IMG/VR virus record: IMGVR_UViG_3300037961_001127
Span: 1 to 35,001 of that record
Reading direction: 5' to 3' (one strand)
Source: a virus
Length of the DNA: 35,001 nt
Shown here: positions 27,449 through 35,001 of the stretch, one piece after another
How positions within the stretch are numbered: the first letter of the stretch is position 1
Layout: each line of letters begins with the position of its first letter
Position numbers and translations under genes: made by a program
Notes under the pieces: generated by a model
The model's input: only the letters and a program-made list of their open reading frames with translations
Databases searched by the model: none
Told to the model about the DNA's origin: nothing

Positions 27449-28756
27449 TTAATCGTCCACCGCTATGATGTCGCCATTCGGGTCTTTGTAATAAGATGTG
27501 TCTCCGACGCGCTTTATAAACTGCGAGCCGGGGGGAACGCCTGTTTCTTCAGCCTCTCCGAATAGCACCTCGTATGCTGGGCCGGATTGGGCAATCATGC
27601 TCTGAAGCGCGCGCTGTCTAGCAAGGCGCTTTTGCTCGACAACTTCTGGACCCTCACCGGGCTGCGGGAAATATTTGCGGTCTTCTTTTTCAAATTCTGA
27701 CACAGAAATCGCCGCGCCACTTTCCTTACGCAGGACTGCGGTAATGAAGTCAGTTTTCGCCGCCATATATCTCTGACCTTCTGGGGTGGCCACAAAGCCA
27801 GACACAGATTTCGGCAGATTGCTCGCCACATAATCTCTGAATTTTGTCGGGTCATACCCACTAGCGGTTAGCTCGTCAAATATGCTGAGGCCGGCGTCCA
27901 TCCGATTGGCAAACGCAGCAGCATTACTTTGCCCCTCGGTAAACTTTGCAGATGTCTGACCGATAACTTCTTCGTCTGCGGCAAAACCTTCGGGGCGATG
28001 AAACGCCGACATATCTTGACCCGGCACCCTCACGGTGGTTGTGCCTTGATCTGTTTCTCTTGTCTCAACCCTCGGCTTTGACAAGTAACCATAGGCGAGG
28101 CGGTAAAGCTGTTCCTCTTGCGGGTCAGCGTTTCCGGCCTCCATCTTAGGGCTAAGGCTTAAAAGCGTATTCATCGACTGCGCCGTCATGCTTGTGCCGG
28201 CAAATGGGCCTAATTTTTGAGCTTTTGCTAATTTAATTTGCAAATCAGCGGACTTGTAGGCGCGGTCAAACTTAGCCTGCTCCGTTGCCGCCTCAGCCTG
28301 CTTGGCCTTGGCAAATGTTTGCAACCCAGCCATCCCTGCGCGCGCCAGTATCTGTCCCGTTGAGGTTGGCACCGGCTGAGGTCCAGACGCATCAAGGCCC
28401 GTCAGCGCCGCAGACATTATTCCCATCCCAGCGGGTGACGTTAGCGGCTGCCGCATTAAATTTTGCATTGGCGTAGGCGCGCTAGGCGTTTGCGCGCTAG
28501 GAGGTATGTATGTTGACATTGCTCTGCGAAGCAGGGGCGACACAAAGGGCGTCTGAGCTTTTTTTTGCGCCGCGATGGCAGAAAGCTGTGTTGCGTCCAT
28601 ATATGGCGGATGAGGCTGACCTGCCTTGCCCCCACTCATATAAGTTGGATATGACCGGCCTCGGCGAAAATCAACTTCTGGCCGCTTCTCCAGCATTTGC
28701 AAAAACCGCGCCGACGGAGTGCCGAAAACAATGTTACCCGGTCTACCTATTGCCAT
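27449..28756 (-). CDS. Putative ejection protein B (435 residues)
   Basis: This helical, Ala/Gln-rich protein carries a conserved C-terminal block: TDFITAVLRKESGAAISVSE, then FEKEDRKYFPQPGEGPEVVE and QKRLARQRALQSM. The block recurs in internal virion proteins of many podoviruses and marine phages. The final domain (GVPPGSQFIKRVGDTSYYKD) is short and beta-like. The RKESG sequence hints at a transglycosylase-like Glu, but the rest of that fold is not evident. It is likely released with DNA. The start abuts the upstream stop. Confidence 0.72.
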   Translation of the reverse strand: MAIGRPGNIVFGTPSARFLQMLEKRPEVDFRRGRSYPTYMSGGKAGQPHPPYMDATQLSAIAAQKKAQTPFVSPLLRRAMSTYIPPSAQTPSAPTPMQNLMRQPLTSPAGMGIMSAALTGLDASGPQPVPTSTGQILARAGMAGLQTFAKAKQAEAATEQAKFDRAYKSADLQIKLAKAQKLGPFAGTSMTAQSMNTLLSLSPKMEAGNADPQEEQLYRLAYGYLSKPRVETRETDQGTTTVRVPGQDMSAFHRPEGFAADEEVIGQTSAKFTEGQSNAAAFANRMDAGLSIFDELTASGYDPTKFRDYVASNLPKSVSGFVATPEGQRYMAAKTDFITAVLRKESGAAISVSEFEKEDRKYFPQPGEGPEVVEQKRLARQRALQSMIAQSGPAYEVLFGEAEETGVPPGSQFIKRVGDTSYYKDPNGDIIAVDD

Positions 28757-29512
28757 CTAAACCCCCAATAATCCGGCACCGCCGCCAAGCAGTGCGGCAA
28801 ACATCGGGTTAAGACCCGCTTGCCCGCCCATATAATAACCACCAAGCGCGCCGCTAAGAGCCGACCCAAACGGGTTTGAATAGTAAGGCGTTATCTGTTG
28901 GCTTCCAAGCTGCCCGCCCTGCACGCTGGCAAGATAGTTCGCCAGTGCAATTTGAGGCGCTTGCTGCTCAAACTGGAAACGATCAATCTCAGCAGAAAGC
29001 TCTGCCTGATCCTGCGCCTCGCGGGCAGCGCCAACTGCGCCTAGTTTGTTTATGTCCGCAAACCCAAATTCATATGCGGCAGGAGCCATAGCCAAGGCAT
29101 CCATTTGCGCTTGATACGCCATCGGCGCGAGCGCCTCTGCAACGGCCCCCTGTTGATATCCAGAGCCATACCTGCCTGCCTTGCTAAACTGCGCCTCGAC
29201 CTGCTGAACGGCCGGCTTGAAAGCGGCGGCTTGTAGTGGGTTTGTGCCTTGCAAATTTTGCATGACAACGTCTTGAACCGTTCCCATAAGCGGAGAGCCG
29301 TCAATAGCTTTCTGACGAGTTGCGGCAAGAGCCGCCTCGGTTTCTGGAGAAAATCCGACAACCGTGGAGCCGGGGAAATATTGCTGCGGACCAAGATCGT
29401 ATAGGCGCTTCGCCTCGGATAGGGCAAACTCCTTGAATGGCGCAGTTGTTGGGTCAGTCATGTTTTGACTGACGCTTTGAATGGTCCTAGTGCCGCCGCC
29501 GCCTTTACTCAT
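28757..29512 (-). CDS. Putative ejection protein C (251 residues)
   Basis: The product begins MSKGGGGTRTIQSVSQNMTD and contains PLQAAAFKPAVQQVEAQFSK, AGRYGSGYQQGAVAEALAP and a helical Gln/Ala-rich centre. The C-terminus is a Gly/Ala hydrophobic tail (SALSGALGGYYMGGQAGLNP, LLGGGAGLLGV) with a glycine-zipper look. AQFSxAGRYGSG is a recurring motif in small ejection-type proteins of short-tailed phages. It probably inserts in or crosses the membrane during DNA entry. It overlaps the GNAT-like gene by 8 nt. Confidence 0.72.
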   Translation of the reverse strand: MSKGGGGTRTIQSVSQNMTDPTTAPFKEFALSEAKRLYDLGPQQYFPGSTVVGFSPETEAALAATRQKAIDGSPLMGTVQDVVMQNLQGTNPLQAAAFKPAVQQVEAQFSKAGRYGSGYQQGAVAEALAPMAYQAQMDALAMAPAAYEFGFADINKLGAVGAAREAQDQAELSAEIDRFQFEQQAPQIALANYLASVQGGQLGSQQITPYYSNPFGSALSGALGGYYMGGQAGLNPMFAALLGGGAGLLGV

Positions 29513-29867
29513 CTTTAAAATCCTTTATCAGTACCACCGCGCTCTGGCGGTAATCTTTTAATGTGCGAGACCAACCCCTGCGCCCGATGATCTCCATCCC
29601 GTCGCAACCCTGCGTCTTGGCCCACGCTGCGATTGCAACTTCCGCTTGCATCAATTCGTCCAAGTCACCACCCGCCAGCCAAATCCGGCACATTGCCTTC
29701 TGCGGATAGTCAACCACCTCCGTCACTATAGCAGACCTTGACAAAGGAAAAAACTGGGCCTTGCCCTCTGCTATGGCTATAGCCACGTCCTCTATTGTGT
29801 GCGACCCGCCGGCATACTCCAGCGCATCCTCAATATACCGCTTACAGCGCTGCCAGTGTTCGCTCAT
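29505..29867 (-). CDS. GNAT-like conserved protein among tail genes
   Basis: The start chosen is ATG 29867 (120 residues), 7 nt after the upstream stop; a 21-codon-longer frame overlaps that gene. The sequence SEHWQRCKRYIEDALEYAGG, HTIEDVAIAIAEGKAQFFPL, AIVTEVVDYPQKAMCRIWLA, GGDLDELMQAEVAIAAWAKT, then GRRGWSRTLKDYR matches a family frequent beside internal-protein genes of phages. It has the strand-helix order of a GNAT-like fold (strand ending in LAGGD, late GRRGW). Enzyme activity is unproven. It could modify ejection proteins or be a minor virion component. Confidence 0.72.
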   Translation of the reverse strand: MSEHWQRCKRYIEDALEYAGGSHTIEDVAIAIAEGKAQFFPLSRSAIVTEVVDYPQKAMCRIWLAGGDLDELMQAEVAIAAWAKTQGCDGMEIIGRRGWSRTLKDYRQSAVVLIKDFKDE

Positions 29868-29874
29868 TCTGTAT

Positions 29875-30192
29875 TCACCCAATAATAAGGTAGGCGAATT
29901 CTTGTGTGTGGCCGTGGTTATTGTGTCCAATCTTCATCGTCCCATCAGTGCTGGTCGATTTGATGTATGGCTGAAAGTGTGACGGTGAGTGGTCAATCGA
30001 TGTGAAAAACACTACGCTCTCTTTTGAAAAGCGCGGGTCGGTATGCGTCGTCTCAGTCACGTTGGCAGCAAGCGTCACATAATCCCAGCTATTCAAGCCG
30101 CCGTTGATCGCTCGATTTAAAACCTCTGCGATTTCGCGGGTGGTTGCGATAATAGGGTTTAGAATACGGAAATTCGTCTTACGCGCCGTCAT
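29875..30192 (-). CDS. Small tail-region protein
   Basis: The 105-residue product (MTARKTNFRILNPIIATTRE, IAEVLNRAINGGLNSWDYVT, then LAANVTETTHTDPRFSKESV) has a helix-then-strand profile. The segment VVFFTSIDHSPSHFQPYIKS with HNNHGHTQEFAYLIIG is rich in His and aromatic residues. It resembles short virion proteins of marine podoviruses, function unknown. It starts at an ATGA overlap with the gp10-like hub gene. Confidence 0.68.
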   Translation of the reverse strand: MTARKTNFRILNPIIATTREIAEVLNRAINGGLNSWDYVTLAANVTETTHTDPRFSKESVVFFTSIDHSPSHFQPYIKSTSTDGTMKIGHNNHGHTQEFAYLIIG

Positions 30193-31646
30193 CGCCTGCC
30201 GATGTCCCTCGCCTCAACCTCGATGCCGAGTGCCTTGTCCCAGTTGCCAGTAAACTTGACGCGCGCGCGGTGATAACGGCCCTGTGCCCGAAACGGCGAA
30301 AACGCCGAGGAGTTAACTGCCACGTCGCTGGTAAACGTCGGTGTCTCAGACTGCGTCTCGCGTGTGCCGACAGCAACCGTCACTGTGCCGGCCTCGTAAT
30401 ACGGATATATGCGCGTCACAATCGAGTGCTTTCCTGTGGACAGCGGTGCCTCGGCTGTCTCAATCGTGCCGGCCAGCGCTGATCCGGTAAAACTATAAAT
30501 TTTGTTCCCGTATGCGCCTCCGAAGAAATACTGACCGCCTTTGTAAAAGCGGCTGTCTAGCTGAATACTGAGGCCATCAACCGTCGCAGACAGGTTGTCC
30601 AGCGCGTCAACTGTATATCCGGCCGAGAACATAGGAGCGAGAAGGTCTGCCTCAACCTCTGCAACCGACCATTTATTCAACGTGTAGTTGTAGATCAGGA
30701 TTTTATCTGGCTGCCCTGACGGCGACGCCGTGGATGTGTACGACCACATCGCGACTTCGTTCAGCGGGTCAACCGCCGCAGACATGCGTTCATCATAATT
30801 ACTGTCGAAATCGTTTAGGAAAAATTCATTTATGCGCTCGCTTCCGATGGGCGTGATGCGCTGACCGTCGAAGGAATAGAAGCCATCACTGGACAGGAAA
30901 AAGACAAGGTTCCCAGCATTACAAACAGAGTTTTTAAAGTTACACCCGCGCTCAGACACAACTTTGTCAAACTGCCAGATCAACGGCGGGCCAGTGTATG
31001 TGGCGCGGAAAATGGCGCGCTCGGTCAGAACCGTCGCATATTCGCCGCCGACTAAGCCGGTAATCTCGCCGCTGTCGGGCAGGTCTTGGAAGTCAGACTG
31101 ATCCGTTCCAACGGTCCATCCATCTATATCGTTAAAGGCTGACCACTGGACGCGGTAGGGGATGCGGCCCGTACCGCTGTCCACGTTAGCTATCCAGACG
31201 AAGTCTCTAACAGCCGCGATAAAGTCGGCCTTCGGAGGCGAGCCGGCTAAGTCTGCAAATGCAGAGCTTGTGCCTAGTTGGAAAAACTGAAGCTCTTCGC
31301 CTATTCCGCCTGCGGCGATAATGTAATCGCCGAATTGAATAAACCTCCAGCGCTCTCCGCCGGTCAGGTCATAGCCGCCCGTCTTCTTAATGTCGTCGAG
31401 ATTGTTTGTGGACGTATTGTGCTGATAGAGCTTCGCGTCGTCACCGGCAAATAACTTGTTATTGCCAGCGCTGTCCTTGGCCGCAAAAATGCCGCGAAGG
31501 GTTCCAGAGGCCGCGTTTGAGTACGGCACAAAACTATTCATTGAGTGATAGCCCACAGCGCTCGGCATGACATTCGTCGCGACAGTTACGCCGGGGTTTA
31601 AGATGTCGGCCTGATCAGGCAGCCATTCGCCAAACTGTTGTATCAC
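30189..31646 (-). CDS. Tail hub/DNA-stabilisation protein (P22 gp10-like)
   Basis: The start is GTG 31646 (485 residues): it overlaps the upstream stop as GTGA and has TGGAGG 5 nt before it, better than the TTG four codons earlier. The protein is a string of beta-hairpins (WRFIQFGDYIIAAGGIG, DFVWIANVD, LVFFLSSDGFYSFDG, EVAMWSYTSTA, ILIYNYTLNKWSVAEVE) as in the beta-propeller-like P22 gp10 family. Such hubs sit under the adaptor and hold fibres or the needle. RVQWSAFNDIDGWTV is characteristic of this family. Confidence 0.8.
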   Translation of the reverse strand: MIQQFGEWLPDQADILNPGVTVATNVMPSAVGYHSMNSFVPYSNAASGTLRGIFAAKDSAGNNKLFAGDDAKLYQHNTSTNNLDDIKKTGGYDLTGGERWRFIQFGDYIIAAGGIGEELQFFQLGTSSAFADLAGSPPKADFIAAVRDFVWIANVDSGTGRIPYRVQWSAFNDIDGWTVGTDQSDFQDLPDSGEITGLVGGEYATVLTERAIFRATYTGPPLIWQFDKVVSERGCNFKNSVCNAGNLVFFLSSDGFYSFDGQRITPIGSERINEFFLNDFDSNYDERMSAAVDPLNEVAMWSYTSTASPSGQPDKILIYNYTLNKWSVAEVEADLLAPMFSAGYTVDALDNLSATVDGLSIQLDSRFYKGGQYFFGGAYGNKIYSFTGSALAGTIETAEAPLSTGKHSIVTRIYPYYEAGTVTVAVGTRETQSETPTFTSDVAVNSSAFSPFRAQGRYHRARVKFTGNWDKALGIEVEARDIGRR

Positions 31647-32236
31647 TGTGGCCTCCAACTTTCTGTGCCTTCAAGCACATTACCCCAAGTCTCGCCCCCT
31701 GACGAGACGGTCTGCCACGTCTCGCTGCCCTCTGCCTGCGTTGCCCACGCATCTGTGCCGTCAGCAATTTCGACCCACGCCTCTGTGCCGTCAACAATCT
31801 CAGTCCACGCATCGCCAAGAATGTTTGCCAGCGTTTCTTGTGTTACGCGGAACACAATGTCGCCGCTCATAACAAATACGGCGATTATCTCGCCGCTGGC
31901 GCTCGCTACCACCTCCACGCTGGCGTCCATACCGCGTATGCGAGAGAAGGCGTTCACGGCGCTAACAGACGCGGCTGCGGAGCCGTTTAGCAGCCTAATG
32001 CGGTCAGCGTCGGACGTTACCGTCACAGAGATAGATGCAGCGCCTGACATGCGTGCTATGAAGGCCGCAACCGCTGAAACAGACGCCGCGCCAGAAACAC
32101 TTGCATCGAACAAACGCAGGCGAATTGCTGCGCTGGTAGACGTTACCGCCGCATCGCCTGTGCCTGTGACGGTGCGCGCAATTCCTGCATTGTCGGCTGC
32201 GAAGGGCGTCTCAGAAAATGAAAAGCTGCCAAACAT
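31643..32236 (-). CDS. Repeat protein with Trp every tenth residue
   Basis: The 197-residue protein has two repeat systems. Residues 36-75 and 76-112 are two copies of a beta-like unit (IRLRLFDASVSGAASVSAVA and RIRLLNGSAAASVSAVNAFS). Residues 142-194 hold five full 10-residue units with Trp at 144, 154, 164, 174, 184 and 194 (DAWTEIVDGTEAWVEIADGT as example; pattern W-x-x-h-x-x-G-[TSG]-[ED]-x). No family is known to me. Its place before the gp10-like hub and a 23-nt gap after the next gene suggest a tail or host-contact protein. It overlaps the hub gene as GTGA. Confidence 0.75.
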   Translation of the reverse strand: MFGSFSFSETPFAADNAGIARTVTGTGDAAVTSTSAAIRLRLFDASVSGAASVSAVAAFIARMSGAASISVTVTSDADRIRLLNGSAAASVSAVNAFSRIRGMDASVEVVASASGEIIAVFVMSGDIVFRVTQETLANILGDAWTEIVDGTEAWVEIADGTDAWATQAEGSETWQTVSSGGETWGNVLEGTESWRPQ

Positions 32237-32259
32237 GATTTACTGAAACCTTGCTACAG

Positions 32260-32502
32260 TCACGATTTCCAGTATGTACGTCCGCTGGCTATCACAGAGT
32301 TGATGCGGGTCATGTCTTTACCGGCAGTTGTGTACCGGTCATCCAAAACTTCTGTTTCGAGGTACATCACCATACCGCCAACAGACTTCTTTTTCGTAGC
32401 GTCAGTTTCATTTTCGAGTTTCATCCCGCCGATTACATTTTCGATGCTATCGCAGGTGTGCAACAAGCGCAGGTAATCCCTGTCCAGTTCGTTTACAGCC
32501 AT
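32260..32502 (-). CDS. Small conserved tail-region protein
   Basis: The 80-residue product (MAVNELDRDYLRLLHTCDSI, ENVIGGMKLENETDATKKKS, VGGMVMYLETEVLDDRYTTA) has AGKDMTRINSVIASGRTYWK at the end. It is predicted to be helix-loop-helix and is conserved in marine phages next to fibre genes; function unknown. It could be a fibre-assembly or attachment helper. ATG 32502 is preceded by AAGGAGC, 3 nt after the fibre stop. Confidence 0.72.
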   Translation of the reverse strand: MAVNELDRDYLRLLHTCDSIENVIGGMKLENETDATKKKSVGGMVMYLETEVLDDRYTTAGKDMTRINSVIASGRTYWKS

Positions 32503-32505
32503 TTG

Positions 32506-35001
32506 TTAAGCTCCTTCTAGCGTGGCTACTCGCGCTTTTAGCGCAGTTATTTCGGCAGACAATTCTTGGATTGCCTTGACCAAAATCGGGTAGGTTTTCA
32601 TCGGATCGGCTTCAAGCCTTGCGGGATTTTCCCAACTAACAAGATGGGTGTAGTCTGCTGAAGCGTGATCTAGCTCAACATCTGCAAGCTCCTGTGCAAT
32701 AAAGCCAAGTTGCTTGCGGTCTCCCATCGTGCCGTCACGGCGGTTCCATGTAAAAGACACAGGCCGCAGATCGTTGATGAAACTCAAGCCATATTGAATG
32801 TCTTGGATGTTTGTCTTGTCACGCTCATCCGACAACGACGATATAGATGTGTCGTTGCAACGCAGGTTAGTGACTAATGCATCACCGAGCGTGATTTCAT
32901 CGCTTACAGAGGTTGAACTAGGCTCTGCGTTGTATCCAAGAAGGGTGTTGTTGTCTCCACCAATAGAGGTGGTCCCAGCCGAGCTGCCCACAACCGTGTT
33001 TTGATTAGAGAGGGTAATTCCTGTCCCGGCATTATCACCCACGCCAACATTGTCGTCTCCCGAACCGACGGCTCCCAAAGCTGAATTGCCTATTGCTGTG
33101 TTGTCGAATCCACTGCTCAGACCATCCAAAGTCTGATAACCAACGCCCGTATTGTCGCTACCAGTGCCAGCACCTTTTCCGGACTCTGCCCCTACAAAAG
33201 TATTGTTGTCTGATGTTGTAAACTGCTGTCCCGCCTCGTATCCGATGGCAACATTATAATCACCCGTAGTTATGTCCTCTAAAGCATAACTACCTACTGA
33301 AGTATTATAAGCTCCGCCGTTTAGACTATACGAAGCATTATAGCCAACGGCAGTATTATCACCTCCCGAGCCGCCTAGCCTTCCGGCCTGATTCCCGACG
33401 AACGTCAAGTTATCACCACCGTCTAGATCATAACCGGCTAGATATCCGATCAGGGTACAGTTGTCGGATTGTCCACTCTGACTGCCGCCAGCATATGCGC
33501 CTACGCTTGTGCCACCGGCATAGCCGTGCCTCGATGAGTATCCAACCGATACACCGTTGCTGGAATTATTGTAGTAAGTATCAGCATCCATCCCCACATA
33601 GACGCCATAATCACCCGTTCTTTGATAATCGCCTGCTCTCATTCCAACAGCAGTGGCCCCGTAGTTTCCGCCATTCGCGGCAGTGTTATACAAGGCTTGA
33701 TAACCTACGGCTGTACAATAAAAACCAGCCTCATAACCAGCGAAGTAACCTACCGCAGTGATGCCATCCGCAGACGATAGTGGCCCATATGCGGAACCAT
33801 AACCAAGCGCAGTGTTGTAGTCGTCCACCGTAACCGATGAATTCCCTAAAGCACCATAGCCCATTGCGACATTTCTGATTGAACCGCTACCTAATGCACT
33901 GCCCGTTGAATTGGTAGTAGTGTCAACATTTGAATTGATAATAGCTGTATTAGTAGAGTCAATGGCTGTGCCGCTGTCACCATTAACACCTGTTTCTGTA
34001 CGCAGCAACGCAACGTGACCATCGTACAAATCACCAACCGTGATCGTATTGTCGCGGGTGGGGTCTTCAATCGCCAGAGTGGTTTCAAAGTCGTCGTCTG
34101 TAGCACCCTCAAAGGTAAGACCAGTGGCAGTTATGCTGCTGCCACTACTGCCGCTGGCAAACGTAATCGTGTCGCTTGAGGCGTCTGTCGTTATGGTCAT
34201 GTTCGCGCCAGCAACGTAGGTCAGCGTGTCAGTGGCACTATCTGCCACGACATCGCTCTGACCACTGACCGCAATAGTCTTAAAGCTGTCGCTTGAACCG
34301 CCGCCTCCAGAACCATTAGCTGCTGCAGTGATGCGGCCTTGTGCATCCACCGTAATATCCGCTGAGGTATAGCTGCCAGCCGTGACTGCTGTGTTAGCCA
34401 GCTTGTCAGCATTGACTGCATCATCCGCAATCATACCCGTTGCCACTGTGCCGCTGTCACCCGTACCAACCAGAGTGCCCGTGTTTTCCGGCAGGGTCAG
34501 GACGGCAGAGGATGCCGCAGAGTGCGGTTGCGCTTGCAGGGTTTGAGCGTGAGCGTTGCTCGACTCGCAGTAGAACTTTACTTTCGATACTGCGCCTGTG
34601 CCCGTGCGGATGTCGATCTGACCGTCAGCTATAGAAACGCCGCCTGATGATCCATCACCGTCGAGGTTGACCACACCCGTACCGTTTGGCAGGATATCGA
34701 TGTTTCTGTTGCTGGTTGACACGATGTCGTGTGTAACAACATCAAGGTTCCCGCCTAGTTGGGGGCTGGAATCTTCCGATACATTGTCTAGCGCATTTGG
34801 GTTCGCGGTTGCGCTGGCAGCAATTCCGTCTAGCTTAGAACCATCTGTGGCAAGGTCGCGACCATCGATTGTGCCGGGGATGGAAATGTTGTCGCTGCCA
34901 TCAAGAAACACCGCCTTGTCGGCTGGCTGTGTGCAAAAAATGGTGCGGGTGCCAGAAGTCCAGTTGACCGCCGCATCGCTGTTGCTCGACTGCAAAATAG
35001 T
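32506..35001 (-). CDS. Tail fibre with C-terminal S74 intramolecular chaperone (main part)
   Basis: This is the rest of the fibre gene; the 5' end is at 308 after joining the repeat, for 900 residues in all. Order: virion-attachment end; DGRDLATDGSKLDGIAA; beta-rich shaft; a long block of Asn-Thr-x-x-Gly repeats (positions 32930-33880); then the S74 autoprotease/chaperone domain. There SLSDERDK has the catalytic Ser793 and Lys798 (Ser-x4-Lys), followed by LSFINDLRPVSFTWN, KQLGFIAQELADVELDH and a terminal coiled coil ELSAEITALKARVATLEGA. The domain drives trimer folding, then cuts itself off (108 residues). It determines host range. Confidence 0.92.
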   Translation of the reverse strand, partial: TILQSSNSDAAVNWTSGTRTIFCTQPADKAVFLDGSDNISIPGTIDGRDLATDGSKLDGIAASATANPNALDNVSEDSSPQLGGNLDVVTHDIVSTSNRNIDILPNGTGVVNLDGDGSSGGVSIADGQIDIRTGTGAVSKVKFYCESSNAHAQTLQAQPHSAASSAVLTLPENTGTLVGTGDSGTVATGMIADDAVNADKLANTAVTAGSYTSADITVDAQGRITAAANGSGGGGSSDSFKTIAVSGQSDVVADSATDTLTYVAGANMTITTDASSDTITFASGSSGSSITATGLTFEGATDDDFETTLAIEDPTRDNTITVGDLYDGHVALLRTETGVNGDSGTAIDSTNTAIINSNVDTTTNSTGSALGSGSIRNVAMGYGALGNSSVTVDDYNTALGYGSAYGPLSSADGITAVGYFAGYEAGFYCTAVGYQALYNTAANGGNYGATAVGMRAGDYQRTGDYGVYVGMDADTYYNNSSNGVSVGYSSRHGYAGGTSVGAYAGGSQSGQSDNCTLIGYLAGYDLDGGDNLTFVGNQAGRLGGSGGDNTAVGYNASYSLNGGAYNTSVGSYALEDITTGDYNVAIGYEAGQQFTTSDNNTFVGAESGKGAGTGSDNTGVGYQTLDGLSSGFDNTAIGNSALGAVGSGDDNVGVGDNAGTGITLSNQNTVVGSSAGTTSIGGDNNTLLGYNAEPSSTSVSDEITLGDALVTNLRCNDTSISSLSDERDKTNIQDIQYGLSFINDLRPVSFTWNRRDGTMGDRKQLGFIAQELADVELDHASADYTHLVSWENPARLEADPMKTYPILVKAIQELSAEITALKARVATLEGA
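32930..33880 (-). repeat. Degenerate repeat block in the fibre shaft
   Basis: About a dozen units of roughly 20-24 residues share [DN]NT-x-[VI]G-x-x-A-G, for example GDNTAVGYNASYSLNGGAYN and SDNTGVGYQTLDGLSSGFDN. At DNA level this appears as recurring ACCxxxxGTATTATC-type segments on the plus strand. The pattern is that of a trimeric beta-helical shaft. It is a likely site of unit gain or loss by recombination. Confidence 0.8.
34901..35001. repeat. Right copy of 101-bp terminal direct repeat
   Basis: Same 101 bases as 1-101 except A at 34999 in place of G. The change is silent in the fibre gene (Thr ACT versus ACC). It shows that the window closes on itself and that the two ends were read from slightly different DNA molecules, or that one end has a sequence error. 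Confidence 0.95.

Noticed and set aside
32930-33880. CRISPR array
   Set aside because: The repeats are coding, diverged and in frame with the fibre shaft; no identical repeats with unique spacers are present.
1-35001. tRNA genes
   Set aside because: I looked for cloverleaf arms and the GGTTCGA-type T-loop on both strands and found no convincing candidate; a covariance-model scan was not possible here.

Overview
The window is best read as one complete, circularly closed genome of a tailed phage of about 34.9 kb, not as host DNA. The last 101 bases (34901-35001) repeat the first 101 with one mismatch, and the large tail-fibre gene that runs off position 1 on the minus strand continues in frame at 34900. 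The true unit is therefore about 34,900 bp. It carries a P22-type portal, an SU10/DUF5309-type HK97-fold capsid protein, an SU10-type adaptor, a P22 gp10-like tail hub and three ejection-type proteins, with no tape-measure protein or tail sheath. This points to a short-tailed podovirus. The rather high GC content and the resemblance of many small proteins to those of uncultured marine phages suggest a marine alphaproteobacterial host; that host call is inference. I see no integrase, DNA polymerase, RNA polymerase, tRNA or CRISPR array, so it probably relies on host polymerases and is probably lytic.

Layout. All genes lie on the minus strand except one 3.9-kb cassette (18433-22343). Reading the minus strand in transcription order from the divergent region at about 18.3 kb, the first block is DNA metabolism. 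It holds two PD-(D/E)XK nucleases, an SSB-like protein, a PAPS-reductase-family enzyme, a TOPRIM-RepA-helicase fusion and small zinc-ribbon and DUF6378 proteins. Next come packaging and head genes: small and large terminase, a 544-aa unknown protein, a row of small very basic proteins, portal, a 447-aa structural protein, scaffold, capsid and adaptor. The S74-type fibre gene crosses the window ends. It is followed by tail genes (tryptophan-repeat protein, gp10-like hub, GNAT-like protein, three ejection proteins, collar fibre). The last block is lysis: mini-membrane genes, a third nuclease-fold protein, a T4-type lysozyme, a two-segment membrane protein and a holin. The block ends at 22383 against the terminator of the plus-strand cassette.

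The plus-strand cassette looks like the early region. An extended -10 promoter overlaps two dyads at 18367-18396. The first four genes are each introduced by a copy of the same leader with the ribosome-binding site (core CGAAGGGAGACACCGATG), and between genes this is joined to a GC-rich hairpin segment. The cassette encodes a papain-like-peptidase candidate, several unknown small proteins, a one-segment membrane peptide, a winged-helix-like protein, a YqaJ/lambda-exonuclease-type nuclease, a LexA-like DNA-binding domain without its protease half, and a CxxC zinc protein. It ends in a clear rho-independent terminator at 22360-22384.

Coupling is extreme. Most neighbours overlap by ATGA, GTGA, TGATG or TAATG, and these overlaps were used to correct several starts and to recover short genes of 26-56 codons. 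The most interesting items are the repeated leader module, a protein with tryptophan at every tenth residue six times over, a 9-bp tandem repeat that is also a four-tract GGGG quadruplex candidate, the palindrome cluster at 13849-13927, and the SSB-tip-like C-terminus on an otherwise unknown replication-region protein.
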